This document shows, one piece after another, positions 8,551 to 17,725 of a DNA stretch of 64,000 nt. Each line of letters starts with the position of its first letter. Within the stretch, counting starts at the first letter, position 1. This stretch comes from Variovorax sp. RA8 (GTDB lineage Bacteria > Pseudomonadota > Gammaproteobacteria > Burkholderiales > Burkholderiaceae_C). The stretch lies in NCBI RefSeq assembly GCF_901827175.1, contig NZ_LR594662.1:806001-870000 (forward strand), read 5' to 3'. The notes under the pieces are model-generated. The model did no database searches. It had not been told where the DNA came from and saw only the letters and a program-made list of their open reading frames with translations. Made by a program: the position numbers and the translations under genes.

Positions 8551-8564
8551 GGTGCCGTCCGCGT

Positions 8565-9413
8565 TCAGTAGGTGTACACCCCGCGCCCCGTCTTGCGCCC
8601 CAGTTGCCCTGCGGCCACCATCTCCTTCAGCAGCGGGCACGGCCGGTACTTGGAATCGCCGAACTGGGCCAGGTACACCTCCATCACCGCCAGGCACACA
8701 TCCAGCCCGATCATGTCGGCCAGCGCGAGCGGGCCGATCGGCTGGTTGCAGCCCAGCTTCATGCCGGCATCGATGTCCTCGGCCGTTGCCAGCCCCTCGG
8801 CGAGCACGAAGAAGGCCTCGTTGATCATCGGCACCAGGATGCGGTTGACCACGAAGCCCGGCGCGTTCTTCACCGTGATGGGCGACTTGCCCAGGCGCAG
8901 GGCCAGCGCCTTCACCGCGTCGTGGGTCGCGTCGCTCGTCAGGTAGCCGCGGATGATCTCCACCAGCGCCATCATCGGCACCGGGTTGAAGAAGTGCATG
9001 CCGATGAAGCGGTCCGGCCGCGAGGTGGCGGCGGCGAGCTGGGTGATGGAGATGGACGAGGTGTTGGAGGCGATGATGGCCTCCGGCGCGAGCAGGCTGT
9101 CGATCTGTTTCAGGATCTTGAGCTTGAGCTCGTGGTTCTCGGTAGCCGCCTCGATCACGAGCTCGGCGGCCTTCAGGTCCTCGTAGTTCGTCGAGCCCTT
9201 GATCAGCGCCAGAGCCGCGTCCTTCTGCGCCGAGCTCAGTTTGTCCTTCTTGATCAGCCGGTCGAGGCTGCCGGCCACCGTGGCCACGCCTTTGTCGACC
9301 GCAGCCTGTGCGATGTCGACCATGACGACGTTGACGCCCGAGACGGCGCAGGCCTGGGCGATGCCGTTGCCCATCGTGCCGGCGCCGATGATGCCGACGG
9401 TCTGGATAGCCAT
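8565..9413 (-). CDS. 3-hydroxybutyryl-CoA dehydrogenase
   Basis: A 282-residue NAD(P)-dependent 3-hydroxyacyl-CoA dehydrogenase, oxidising 3-hydroxybutyryl-CoA to acetoacetyl-CoA or running in reverse. The Rossmann motif GIIGAGTMGNGIAQ is at residues 7-20. Ser119 in SNTSS, His140 in GMHFFNP and Glu152 correspond to the catalytic and substrate-binding residues, and KNAPGFVVNR opens the C-terminal domain. The length matches the Hbd family. The ATG at 9413 has AAGGAG upstream, and an upstream in-frame extension lacks conservation. It is the first gene of a probable two-gene operon with the crotonase and is divergent from purT. Confidence 0.95.
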   Translation of the reverse strand: MAIQTVGIIGAGTMGNGIAQACAVSGVNVVMVDIAQAAVDKGVATVAGSLDRLIKKDKLSSAQKDAALALIKGSTNYEDLKAAELVIEAATENHELKLKILKQIDSLLAPEAIIASNTSSISITQLAAATSRPDRFIGMHFFNPVPMMALVEIIRGYLTSDATHDAVKALALRLGKSPITVKNAPGFVVNRILVPMINEAFFVLAEGLATAEDIDAGMKLGCNQPIGPLALADMIGLDVCLAVMEVYLAQFGDSKYRPCPLLKEMVAAGQLGRKTGRGVYTY

Positions 9414-9543
9414 GTGAATGCTCCTTGAACTGAAACCCGCGATTGTGGAACAGCCCGTGCCGGCCAGGTGTTGCCGCCGGTGACAGCCGCGGTGATTCAA
9501 AATGCCGCGATCTCCAATCGACCCACCAGCGACGGACCGCACC

Positions 9544-10746
9544 ATGACCACCCTCGGCACGCCCCTTTCCCCCACCGCCACCCGCGTGATGCTGCTCGGC
9601 TCCGGCGAGCTCGGCAAGGAGGTGCTGATCGCGCTGCAGCGCCTGGGCGTGGAGACCATTGCGGTCGACCGCTACGAGAACGCGCCCGGCCAGCAGGTAG
9701 CGCACCACGGGCGCACCATCGCAATGAGCGACCCGGAGCAGCTCAAGGCGCTGATCGAGGCCGAGAAGCCGCAGCTGGTGGTGCCCGAGATCGAGGCCAT
9801 CGCCACGCCCATGCTGCAGCAGCTGGAGGAGGCCGGCACGGTGCGCGTGATCCCCACCGCACGCGCCGCGCGTCTCACCATGGACCGCGAGGGCATCCGC
9901 CGCCTCGCCGCCGAGACGCTCGGCCTGCCCACAAGCCCCTACAAATTCTGCGACTCGCTGGCCGAGCTGCAGGCCGCCATCGACGCCGGCATCGGCTATC
10001 CGTGCATCGTCAAGCCCGTGATGAGCAGCTCGGGCAAGGGCCAGAGCCGGATCGACGGCCCGGCCGACGTGCAGAAGGCCTGGGACTACGCCATGGCAGG
10101 CGGCCGCGTGAGCCACGGCCGCGTGATCGTCGAGGGCTTCATCGACTTCGACTACGAGATCACGCTGCTGACCGTGCGCGCGCTCGCCGCCGACGGCACG
10201 GTGCAGACGCAGTTCTGCGCGCCCATCGGCCATGTGCAGGTCAGCGGCGACTACGTCGAGAGCTGGCAGCCGCACCCGATGGCCCCGGCCGCGCTCGAGA
10301 AGGCGCAGCGCATTGCCCAGGCCGTGACGGCCGACCTGGGCGGCCAGGGCCTGTTCGGCGTGGAGCTGTTCGTCAAGGGCGACCAGGTCTGGTTCAGCGA
10401 GGTCAGCCCGCGGCCGCACGACACCGGCATGGTGACCATGGCCACCCAATGGCAGAACGAATTCGAGCTGCACGCCCGCGCCATCCTCGGCCTGCCGGTG
10501 GACACCACGCTCAAGAGCCCGGGCGCCAGCGCCGTCATCTACGGCGGCGTGGACGCGCAGGGCATCGTCTTCGACGGCGTGGCGCATGCCCTGCAGGTGC
10601 CCGGCAGCGATGTGCGCCTGTTCGGCAAGCCCGAGAGCTTCGTCAAGCGGCGCATGGGCGTCGCGCTGGCGCATGCCGCCGACGTCGAGACGGCGCGCCG
10701 CAACGCCAAGGAAGCCGCCTCGCGCGTCGAGCCGCGCATCGCCTGA
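9544..10746 (+). CDS. purT: formate-dependent phosphoribosylglycinamide formyltransferase PurT
   Basis: A 400-residue ATP-grasp enzyme (E. coli PurT has 392) that makes formyl-GAR from GAR, formate and ATP in purine synthesis. The N-terminal [13 protein letters not shown] nucleotide-like fold, the [13 protein letters not shown] segment, the ATP-grasp lobe with [12 protein letters not shown] and the [15 protein letters not shown] block are all diagnostic. The ATG at 9544 fits the family length; an in-frame ATG at 9502 would add 14 poorly conserved residues. It stands alone and is divergent from the beta-oxidation pair, with an esterase gene 25 bases downstream. Confidence 0.97.
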   Translation: MTTLGTPLSPTATRVMLLGSGELGKEVLIALQRLGVETIAVDRYENAPGQQVAHHGRTIAMSDPEQLKALIEAEKPQLVVPEIEAIATPMLQQLEEAGTVRVIPTARAARLTMDREGIRRLAAETLGLPTSPYKFCDSLAELQAAIDAGIGYPCIVKPVMSSSGKGQSRIDGPADVQKAWDYAMAGGRVSHGRVIVEGFIDFDYEITLLTVRALAADGTVQTQFCAPIGHVQVSGDYVESWQPHPMAPAALEKAQRIAQAVTADLGGQGLFGVELFVKGDQVWFSEVSPRPHDTGMVTMATQWQNEFELHARAILGLPVDTTLKSPGASAVIYGGVDAQGIVFDGVAHALQVPGSDVRLFGKPESFVKRRMGVALAHAADVETARRNAKEAASRVEPRIA

Positions 10747-10771
10747 ATCCCCCCAAGCAGGAGTCTTTGCC

Positions 10772-11725
10772 ATGCTGCATCCCCAGGCCCAGGCCTTCAT
10801 CGATCTGCTCATCGAACGCAAGGTGCCGCCCACCCACACGCTCACGCCGGCGGACGCGCGCAAGTTCTACCGCGAGCGCCGCGCGGTCACGCAGCCTGAG
10901 CCCAGCCAGGTCGCGGAAGTGCGCGAGTTGAGTGCGCCGGGCCCGCAGGGCGCGATCCCCTTGCGGTACTACCGCCCGCTCGGCAGCCAGGCCGGGGCCG
11001 TGCTGCCGGTGCTGGTCTACTACCACGGCGGCGGCTGGACCATCGGCGACCTCGACACGCATGACACGCTGTGCCGCGAACTCTGCAATCTCTCCGGCTG
11101 CGCGGTGGTGGCGGTCGACTACCGCATGGGCCCGGAGCATCGCTTTCCTGCGGCGGTCGATGATGCGCTGGCAGCCACGTACTGGGTGCGCGCGCAGGCG
11201 GCGACCCTCGGCGTCGATGCGAGCCGCCTCGCGGTCGGCGGCGACAGCGCCGGCGGCAACCTCGCGGCCGTCGTCGGGATCGCGGCCCGCGATGCCGGCG
11301 ACCTGCCCGTCGCCTTCCAGGTGCTGATCTATCCCGCCACCGACATGCGCTGCGTGCATCCCTCGCACACCAGCAACGGCCAGGGTTTCGTGTTGACCAG
11401 CGACAGCATCCGCTACTTCCACGACAACTACATCGACGACCCGGCGCACGACCTGGACTGGCGCGCCTCGCCGCTGCTGCACCCCGACCTGTCGCGCCTG
11501 CCGCCGGCGCTGGTGCTGACGGCCGGCTACGACCCGCTGCGCGACGAGGGCCTGGACTATGCGCGGGCGCTGACCGCGGCCGGCAACCGCGCGGCGTACG
11601 TCTGCTTCGAGCGCCAGATCCACGGCTTCATCACCATGGGGCGGCTGATCGACGAGGCGAACGCGGCGGTGTCGATGTGCGCGGCCGAGCTGCGGCGTGC
11701 GCTGGGAAGCAGGGCCGCCGAGTAG
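10772..11725 (+). CDS. alpha/beta hydrolase, hormone-sensitive-lipase-type esterase
   Basis: A 317-residue cytoplasmic esterase of the HSL (family IV) group. The oxyanion motif HGGG is at residues 85-88, the nucleophile elbow GDSAGG contains Ser159, and Asp254 and His284 complete the triad. The cap region and length are typical, and no signal peptide is present. The ATG at 10772 has AGGAG upstream. It lies 25 bases after purT, so co-transcription is possible, but no metabolic link is evident. Such enzymes hydrolyse short-chain esters; the natural substrate is unknown. Confidence 0.93.
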   Translation: MLHPQAQAFIDLLIERKVPPTHTLTPADARKFYRERRAVTQPEPSQVAEVRELSAPGPQGAIPLRYYRPLGSQAGAVLPVLVYYHGGGWTIGDLDTHDTLCRELCNLSGCAVVAVDYRMGPEHRFPAAVDDALAATYWVRAQAATLGVDASRLAVGGDSAGGNLAAVVGIAARDAGDLPVAFQVLIYPATDMRCVHPSHTSNGQGFVLTSDSIRYFHDNYIDDPAHDLDWRASPLLHPDLSRLPPALVLTAGYDPLRDEGLDYARALTAAGNRAAYVCFERQIHGFITMGRLIDEANAAVSMCAAELRRALGSRAAE

Positions 11726-11882
11726 TGAATGGAATGGGCGGGGGCGCACGGCGCCTCGCTCTCGACCCGCATGCAGCTATTGCTGGTGATGGTCCATGGA
11801 ACGTTTAGCGCACCGGTGCCACCTATCAAGGTTCTCGCGTGGCATGCGGAACGTCTTTCCAAACCCCCACAGCAATACAAAC

Positions 11883-13421
11883 ATGCGATTCATTCACAAG
11901 AGAATTACTCCTGCTCGGCATAACTACACCCCATTGGTCAATAACGAACTGACAGACACCGGCGCCTGGAAGGCCAGGCTCGTCAAGCAGTTGCCTCCTC
12001 ATGACGCGTCTCCATTCAACCAACGGATCAGGGACTATCTCATCGAGGACGACAAATCGGACCTGAGTTCCCTGGTCTGCGAATGCATGAAGCACGGTAA
12101 CGTGGACGTGCTTACCTACATCCTGGCGAACGAGGACATCAAGAGCCTGCACATAGAGGGTCCGATCAGCGGGCGAGGATGGAAAGCCCTGGCCAAGGCC
12201 ATCCCGGATGCCCTCCATGCCACGGAGCTGACGGTGTCGAAAGATGGCTTCGATGCTTACAAGTGCAAGCAGCTGTTCAGGGTGCTGAAACACATGCCTG
12301 AACTGCAGAAGATCTCTCTGAGCAAGGTTACGGAAGAGGGGGGCATTCTCTTCGACCAATTGGAGTGCCCAGACTTGCCAGAGCTCGTGGACCTGGATGT
12401 CTTTGCGAAATCCGATCCGAAAGCTGGCGGCTTTCGGCTGCCGCTGAAAATTCTCAGGGCTTGCAAGGTTCAGCGCCTGAGCATCGAAGAGTCTGGAGCG
12501 ATCAGCATCGACAAGCATTTGCAGCTTGCCAAACTGCTGCCCGAGCAAACCCTGCTGGACTCCCTGCGATTGAAAATCGAGCATCGCGACACGCCGAAGC
12601 AGTTTGAGTGCTATATGCCATTCCTTTGCGGCGAGACACCGACACCACTCGTCCATCTGGATCTGAGCAGCTGTTGTATCGGGGCATACAACCTCAACCA
12701 ACTGCTCGAAGCGCTGCCGCAAACACAGTCCGCATTGGCGAGTCTCTCACTCAGCCGCTGCGGGGTGGCTCGCCACAAGAAGCACGGGGAGACGATCGGG
12801 ATCAACCTCTTGCCCCTGGCCGGCATGAACAGCCTCGCGCACCTGGATCTCAGTGACAATCTTCTTCCACCGGAGCCGACGGTGGCGTTGCTCGCGGAGT
12901 TGCAGAAGACGCCGAACCGCCTCGAGATCCTGAACCTGAATAGAAACTTGATCTCAAAGAACACCTATTCCGCAATGGCGTCCTTCCTGCGGGACAACGA
13001 GACGCTCCGTCGCCTTTCCTTCGAACCCTCTCTGAGTCAAGCGAATCTCCATGACGAAGTGGGAGTGCTGAATGAGCTGGTTGGAGCCATGGAGCAGAAC
13101 AAGTGCTTGCTGGAGCTCGAGTTCCATTGGTCCTGGCCCATCGATGAGCACCGTGCAAGCGTGGATGCCTACCTTGATCGCAACAGGAAGCAGGCTTTCA
13201 TGGACGCGGCCTCGCAGACCGCCGCGGCGTTCGTCATGCCTCGGCTCCTCATGGGCCCGGAGGACCAAGAGGAATTCCTGAACCGCCGGCAATTGCCAAA
13301 GGAATTCGTCAGGCACATCATCGGACAGGGCTTGAGCGAACAAGATGCGTTGACCCTCTCTTCGCTCAATAAAGCGACTCGAGAGGCGCACGAGGAGTTC
13401 CTGCGAAAAGCCGGGTCTTGA
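11883..13421 (+). CDS. ribonuclease-inhibitor-like leucine-rich-repeat protein with a C-terminal F-box-like segment
   Basis: I do not recognise a named gene. The 512-residue product has degenerate ribonuclease-inhibitor-type LRR units over about residues 80-420, clearest in LVHLDLSSC, SLAHLDLSDNLLPPEPTVAL and LEILNLNRNLISKNTYSAM. Residues 471-505 (LPKEFVRHIIGQGLSEQDAL onward) resemble an F-box helix: LP start, hydrophobic I/L spacing, an Asp, and a final Arg. No signal peptide or transmembrane segment is visible, and base composition is less GC-rich than the neighbours, suggesting transfer. An earlier in-frame start at 11796 would add 29 residues. LRR and F-box combinations occur in GALA-type type III effectors, but the order here differs and no secretion system lies nearby. 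A host-directed or protein-binding role is inference. Confidence 0.75.
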   Translation: MRFIHKRITPARHNYTPLVNNELTDTGAWKARLVKQLPPHDASPFNQRIRDYLIEDDKSDLSSLVCECMKHGNVDVLTYILANEDIKSLHIEGPISGRGWKALAKAIPDALHATELTVSKDGFDAYKCKQLFRVLKHMPELQKISLSKVTEEGGILFDQLECPDLPELVDLDVFAKSDPKAGGFRLPLKILRACKVQRLSIEESGAISIDKHLQLAKLLPEQTLLDSLRLKIEHRDTPKQFECYMPFLCGETPTPLVHLDLSSCCIGAYNLNQLLEALPQTQSALASLSLSRCGVARHKKHGETIGINLLPLAGMNSLAHLDLSDNLLPPEPTVALLAELQKTPNRLEILNLNRNLISKNTYSAMASFLRDNETLRRLSFEPSLSQANLHDEVGVLNELVGAMEQNKCLLELEFHWSWPIDEHRASVDAYLDRNRKQAFMDAASQTAAAFVMPRLLMGPEDQEEFLNRRQLPKEFVRHIIGQGLSEQDALTLSSLNKATREAHEEFLRKAGS

Positions 13422-13732
13422 GCGACGCCGGCAGAGCGCTCGCCCGACACCTCTACCACCCCGCTCGACATTCCCAATACGGTAAGAAATCCAACGTCTG
13501 GCAACTGGAAGGCCTCGCTCAGGTTGAAGTTGCAGACCTCTCTGCATGATTGGCAGGAAAGGGCCCCCGGGTTCCAGAAGCTGTTCAACGACTACGTGAG
13601 CAGCGAGCCCGTCGAAGGATAGAAAGCATGCCGGCCAGCTTCCCCGTGCAGTCGTTGAAGCTGTCGATCATGGGCCTCGATTCTTTGAAGGCCGGTTTGC
13701 TGCTCAAGGCGCTGGGCGGAATCCCGAAGTGA
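13422..13732 (+). pseudogene. remnants of a second LRR-protein gene
   Basis: Directly after the LRR gene's stop, the same frame stays open to a stop at 13620-13622 without any start codon. It encodes GNWKASLRLKLQTSLHDWQE and FQKLFNDYV, which resemble the N-terminal GAWKARLVKQL and FNQRIRDYL segments of the intact protein. In another frame, 13628-13732 encodes VQSLKLSIMGLDSLKAGLLL, an LRR-like stretch ending at a stop. The two pieces fit a tandem paralogue that has lost its start, most of its repeats and its frame. It is too short and split to be functional. Confidence 0.6.
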
Positions 13733-13878
13733 CCCGGCGCGTGGCCCGCTGAGCCGCAGTAGCCGCCGCCAGCAGTGTCTAGGGTAAGTCCCTGCGGGAA
13801 TCGCGCGCGCAGGGCCGGCGCACGCCGCTACGATGGCCCGGCGCGACGCCGATCCGGCTGAGCGCCCCGCACAGGAGA

Positions 13879-14685
13879 ATGCGCATCGTGGCAACGCGGC
13901 AAACGAAGACAGCGCTGCGTGGCAGCGACGGTCGGCTGATGTGGCTCGGCCCCACGCGCGTGTTCTACGCCGGCCTCCTGGGCGCGACCTCGCAGCGCAG
14001 CCTGGGCGGCCACGGAATCTACGTCTCCCCCACCGGCGAGCCGCTGCGCATGCGCGTGGCCGGCGGGGCGTGGCGCAGCGGCGAGCTGCTGGCGGTGCCG
14101 GCCCGCGTGTCGCACCAGGTGGCGACCGAGCATCCGCTGGTCCTCAACCTGCTGCTCGAATCGGAGTCGATCGACCCGGCGCGCCTGCCGCCCTTCCTGC
14201 GCCACTGCGGGCCCGTCGAAGCGCCTGCCTTCGCGCAGCGCGTGCGCGACAGCCATGCACAGCTGCTCGCGCTCGCGAGCCGCGAAGGCCCGGCCGGCTT
14301 CCCCGATTTCGACGCGCTCTTCTTCGGCGGCGCGCTGCCGCCGCCGGTGCTCGACGCCCGCATCCGCGAGGCGATCGCGCGCATCAACGCCGACCCCGCG
14401 GCGCCGAGCCCGGCCGAAGAATGCGCCGCCGCGGTCGGGCTGTCCTTCTCGCGCTTCCTCCATCTCTTCAAGCAGGAGACCGGCGTCACCTTCCGCGCCT
14501 TCCGCGCCTGGAAGCGCGCCCGCGGCCTGCTCTACCACGTCGACCAGCCGGCGAGCCTGACCGACATCGCGCTCGACACCGGCTACCCCGACTCCACCCA
14601 TTTCAGCCACTCGATCCGGCAGGTCTACGGCCTTCGGCCCAGCGACATCCTCGCCGGATCGCGCCGCCTCGCAGTGCATCGATGA
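13879..14685 (+). CDS. AraC-family transcriptional regulator
   Basis: A 268-residue regulator with two C-terminal AraC-type HTH motifs in about residues 165-262 (CAAAVGLSFSRFLHLFKQE and LTDIALDTGYPDSTHFSHSI) and a cupin-like N-terminal half. The ATG at 13879 sits only two bases from AGGAG, so the in-frame GTG at 13888, ten bases from it, is a credible alternative start. It lies 94 bases upstream of, and co-directional with, the liv-type transporter operon at 14780, so it may regulate that operon (inference). The inducer is unknown. Confidence 0.9.
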   Translation: MRIVATRQTKTALRGSDGRLMWLGPTRVFYAGLLGATSQRSLGGHGIYVSPTGEPLRMRVAGGAWRSGELLAVPARVSHQVATEHPLVLNLLLESESIDPARLPPFLRHCGPVEAPAFAQRVRDSHAQLLALASREGPAGFPDFDALFFGGALPPPVLDARIREAIARINADPAAPSPAEECAAAVGLSFSRFLHLFKQETGVTFRAFRAWKRARGLLYHVDQPASLTDIALDTGYPDSTHFSHSIRQVYGLRPSDILAGSRRLAVHR

Positions 14686-14779
14686 GGCTGCGCCCGGCTG
14701 CCGGGCAGGCCATGCGGGACAACCCTCTGCGCCGCGTGGACGGGCGGCCCTATAAACCGCCAATCCCACCGAGGCGCCG

Positions 14780-15658
14780 TTGCTTCAAATCCTCCAACTC
14801 CTCCTTTCAGGCATCGCGCAAGGCTGCATCTACGGCCTGATCGCGCTGGGGTTCGTGCTGATCTACAAGGCCACCGAGACGGTGAGCTTCGCCCAGGGTG
14901 AACTGATGATGCTGGGCGCCTTCTGTGCCTTCGCCGGCATGTCGCTGGTCGGGCTGCCCTTCTGGCTGGCGGCGTTGCTGGCCATCGCCGCGATGGCGGC
15001 CTTCGGCGTGCTGCTGGAGCTGGTGGTGATCCGGCCCATCCTCGGGCAGCCGCAGTTCTCGATCGTGATGCTGACCATCGGCATCGGCTACGTGGCGCGC
15101 GGGCTGATCACCATGGTCCCCGGCATCGGCACCGACACGCACGCGCTCGCCGTCCCCTACAAGGACGAGATCTGGAAGCTCGGTGCGCTGGTGGTCAACG
15201 TGGAGCAGGCGGCGATCATCGGCGCCACGGCCGTCCTGTGCGGGCTGCTCTACGCGATGTTCCGCTACAGCAAGCTGGGCATCGCGATGCAGGCCTCCTC
15301 GCAGAACCAGCTCGCGGCCTACTACATGGGCATCCCGGTCAAGCGGCTCAACGGGCTGGTGTGGGGGCTGGCGGCGGCGGTGGCGGCCATTGCCGGCATG
15401 CTGCTCGCGCCCATCACCTTCGTGCATGCCAACATGGGCTTCATCGGGCTCAAGGCCTTTCCGGCGGCGGTGGTGGGCGGCTTCGGCAGCCTGCCGGGCG
15501 CGATCGTCGGCGGGCTGGTGATCGGCATCGTCGAGTCCTTCGCCGGCTTCTACCTGCCCGACGGTTTCAAGGACACGGCGCCCTACATCGTGGTGCTGGT
15601 CATGCTGATGGTGAAGCCCAACGGCCTGTTCGGCGAGAAGCTGCGCAAGAAAGTCTAG
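14780..15658 (+). CDS. livH: branched-chain amino acid-type ABC transporter permease (LivH)
   Basis: A 292-residue inner-membrane permease of the LivH family. It starts with the typical LLLSGIAQGCIYGLIALGFV segment and has about eight hydrophobic spans, plus the GLVWGLAAAVAAIAGMLLAP and GGFGSLPGAIVGGL signatures. The start is a TTG at 14780 with GAGG just upstream; no ATG gives a full N-terminus. It is the first of five genes (H, M, G, F, acyl-CoA ligase) followed by the binding protein. With an acyl-CoA ligase in the operon, the cargo may be an aromatic or fatty acid rather than an amino acid (inference). Confidence 0.94.
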   Translation: MLQILQLLLSGIAQGCIYGLIALGFVLIYKATETVSFAQGELMMLGAFCAFAGMSLVGLPFWLAALLAIAAMAAFGVLLELVVIRPILGQPQFSIVMLTIGIGYVARGLITMVPGIGTDTHALAVPYKDEIWKLGALVVNVEQAAIIGATAVLCGLLYAMFRYSKLGIAMQASSQNQLAAYYMGIPVKRLNGLVWGLAAAVAAIAGMLLAPITFVHANMGFIGLKAFPAAVVGGFGSLPGAIVGGLVIGIVESFAGFYLPDGFKDTAPYIVVLVMLMVKPNGLFGEKLRKKV

Positions 15659-15664
15659 AACATG

Positions 15665-15749
15665 TGCCCCCACGCTCGTCACTTCGTGTACTCGCTGCCC
15701 CCCGAGGGGACGCAGGCCTGCCTTGGGGCGGCCCGGCGGCTGGCCTGAC
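15665..15749 (+). repeat. intergenic GC-rich repeat, copy 1
   Basis: This 85-base spacer between livH and livM is closely similar to the copy at 16831-16918. Shared blocks include TGCCCCC, ACTTCGT, CCCCCCGAGGGG, CCTTGGGGCGGCCCGGCGG and a final CTGGC-GAC-type end. It ends at the livM ATG. Repeats of this form are scattered between genes in Comamonadaceae (recalled knowledge). The two copies in one operon indicate a dispersed element rather than chance. Confidence 0.8.
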
Positions 15750-16826
15750 ATGCGTTTCATCTTCAAGACCAGCTACGCCCAGGACATCGCCCTGGCCAGG
15801 CACGGCGGGCACGTGTTCTGGTACGGCCTGCTGGGCGCGGTGCTGATCGCGGCGCCCTGGCTGCTGCCGGAGTACTGGCTGGCGCAGCTGACCTTCGTGC
15901 TGATCTACGGCATCGTCGGCCTGGGCCTGATGCTGCTGGCCGGCTTCACCGGGCAGTTCTCGATCGGGCATGCCGCCTTCCTGGGCACGGGTGCCTACAC
16001 GCAGGCGGTGCTGGCCAATGCGGGCGTGCCCTTTCCGATTGCGCTGGCGGCGGCGGCGGCGCTGTCCGCGGCGGTGGGCGTCGTGGTGGCGCTGCCCGCA
16101 CTGCGGGTGAAGGGCATCTACCTGGGCATTGCCACGCTGGCCTTCGGCTTCATCGTGGAGGAGGTATTCGCCCGCTGGGAACGCGTGACCGGCGGCAACT
16201 CGGGACTGCACGTGAAGTCGCCCAATCTCTTCGGGCTCGACATCAGCTCGAGCGAAAGCTTCTACATCGTGTGCCTGCTCATCGCGGTGCTGTGCACCTT
16301 CGCGATCCTGAACCTGCTGCGCTCGCCCACCGGCCGTGCCTTCGTCGCCATCCGCGACTCGGAGATCTCGGCCCAGAGCATGGGCATCCACCTGGCGCGC
16401 TACAAGACCCTGTCCTTCGCCATCTCGGCGGCCATGGCGGGGCTGGGCGGGGCGCTGTATGCGCACAAGCTCAGCTTCATCTCGCCGGACCAGTTCAACA
16501 TCCTGCAGTCCATCGACCTCCTGCTGATGGTGGTGATCGGCGGGCTGGGCTCGGTGCACGGCGCTTTCCTGGGCGCCATCTTCCTGATCGCGATGCCGCA
16601 GCTGATCGCGCTGGGCAAGGACTGGCTGCCGCCGGTGATCGGACAGGCGCCGGGGCTGCAGGGGCTGGTCTACGGGCTCGTGCTGATCGGCTTCGTGCTC
16701 TTCGAGCCGCTGGGACTGTACGGGCGCTGGCTCAAGGTGCGCACCTACCTGCAGCTCTTTCCGTTCTACCGCAAGGGGCTGTTCAAGCGGCAGAAGGCCT
16801 TCACCAAGTCGGACCGTCTCCGATGA
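15750..16826 (+). CDS. livM: branched-chain amino acid-type ABC transporter permease (LivM)
   Basis: A 358-residue LivM-family inner-membrane permease with about nine to ten hydrophobic segments. It carries the family signatures GLNLMLLAGFTGQFSIGHAA-like (here GLGLMLLAGFTGQFSIGHAA), GRAFVAIRDSEISAQSMGI and GGLGSVHGAFLGAIF. The ATG at 15750 directly follows the intergenic repeat, so no Shine-Dalgarno independent of the repeat is available. Its stop overlaps the livG start in an ATGA arrangement, implying translational coupling. It should pair with LivH to form the membrane channel. Confidence 0.94.
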   Translation: MRFIFKTSYAQDIALARHGGHVFWYGLLGAVLIAAPWLLPEYWLAQLTFVLIYGIVGLGLMLLAGFTGQFSIGHAAFLGTGAYTQAVLANAGVPFPIALAAAAALSAAVGVVVALPALRVKGIYLGIATLAFGFIVEEVFARWERVTGGNSGLHVKSPNLFGLDISSSESFYIVCLLIAVLCTFAILNLLRSPTGRAFVAIRDSEISAQSMGIHLARYKTLSFAISAAMAGLGGALYAHKLSFISPDQFNILQSIDLLLMVVIGGLGSVHGAFLGAIFLIAMPQLIALGKDWLPPVIGQAPGLQGLVYGLVLIGFVLFEPLGLYGRWLKVRTYLQLFPFYRKGLFKRQKAFTKSDRLR

Positions 16827-17725
16827 TGACTGCCCCCCGGCTTGCGACTTCGTCTGCTGCGCCACCCCCCGAGGGGGAGGCCCGGCCGCCTTGGGGCGGC
16901 CCGGCGGCGGCTGGCGACATCCTCCTGTCCGCCAAGGAGCTGAGCGTGCGCTTCGGCGGCGTGCTCGCGGTCAACAAGGTGAGCTTCGAGGTGCGGCGCG
17001 GCGAGGTGTTCACGCTGATCGGGCCCAACGGCGCCGGCAAGACGACGGTGTTCAACCTGATCAGCCGGATCTACGCGCCGACCACGGGCGAGATCCTGTG
17101 GCACGGCGGCGAGGGCGCGCCGGCCGTGCTGACCGGCCAGGCGCCGCACGAGATCGCGGCGCTGGGCATCGCGCGCACCTTCCAGAACATCGAGCTCTTC
17201 GAGCATGCGACGGTGCTGCACAACTTGCTGATCGGCCGCCACACGCATCGGCGCTCGGGCTTCTGGAGCGAGATCTTCTTCACCCCGGCCACGCGGCGCG
17301 CCGAGATCGAGGCGCGCGAGAAGGTGGAGCGGGTGATCGACCTGCTGGACCTGCAGCATCACCGCGATTCGATGGTGGCGGGGCTGCCCTACGGCGTGCG
17401 CAAGGTGGTGGAGCTGGCGCGCGCGCTGTGCACCGAGCCGAAGCTGCTGCTGCTCGACGAGCCGTCCTCGGGGCTCAACGTGGAGGAGACGGCGGACATG
17501 GCCTTCTGGATCCAGGACATCCAGAAGGAGCTGGGCATCTCGGTGCTGATGGTCGAGCACGACATGTCGCTGGTGTCGAAGGTGTCGGACCGCGTGCTGG
17601 CGATGAACATGGGGGAGGCGCTGGCTTCCGGGACGCCGCGGGAGGTGCAGTCGGATGCGCGGGTGATCGAGGCCTATCTGGGGACGGTGGATGACCTGAG
17701 CAGCTTGAGGAGGGGGTCTTCATGA
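16823..17725 (+). CDS. livG: branched-chain amino acid-type ABC transporter ATPase (LivG) with repeat-derived N-terminus
   Basis: A 300-residue ABC ATPase. Walker A GPNGAGKT is at residues 67-74, the LivG-type signature LPYGVRKVVELARAL follows, and Walker B LLLLDEPSSGLN precedes the H-loop VEHDMSLV. The start is ATGATG at 16823, overlapping the livM stop. Residues 4-32 (APRLATSSAAPPPEGEARPP and onward) are translated from a copy of the intergenic repeat found upstream of livM. The conserved ATPase domain begins only afterwards at ILLSAKELSVRFGG. A later, non-ATG start that avoids the repeat is possible but none is obvious. Confidence 0.93.
   Translation: MMTAPRLATSSAAPPPEGEARPPWGGPAAAGDILLSAKELSVRFGGVLAVNKVSFEVRRGEVFTLIGPNGAGKTTVFNLISRIYAPTTGEILWHGGEGAPAVLTGQAPHEIAALGIARTFQNIELFEHATVLHNLLIGRHTHRRSGFWSEIFFTPATRRAEIEAREKVERVIDLLDLQHHRDSMVAGLPYGVRKVVELARALCTEPKLLLLDEPSSGLNVEETADMAFWIQDIQKELGISVLMVEHDMSLVSKVSDRVLAMNMGEALASGTPREVQSDARVIEAYLGTVDDLSSLRRGSS
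16831..16918 (+). repeat. GC-rich repeat, copy 2, inside the livG reading frame
   Basis: An 88-base copy of the element at 15665-15749, in the same orientation. Here it falls after the livG start codons and is read through in frame as an Ala/Pro-rich linker. Shared blocks include ACTTCGTCTGCT-like and CCTTGGGGCGGCCCGGCGG. Confidence 0.8.

Noticed and set aside
7735..10863. 1,042-codon minus-strand open frame
   Set aside because: It fuses the crotonase gene to antisense of purT and out-of-frame sequence of the dehydrogenase. Only the last 271 codons are a real protein.
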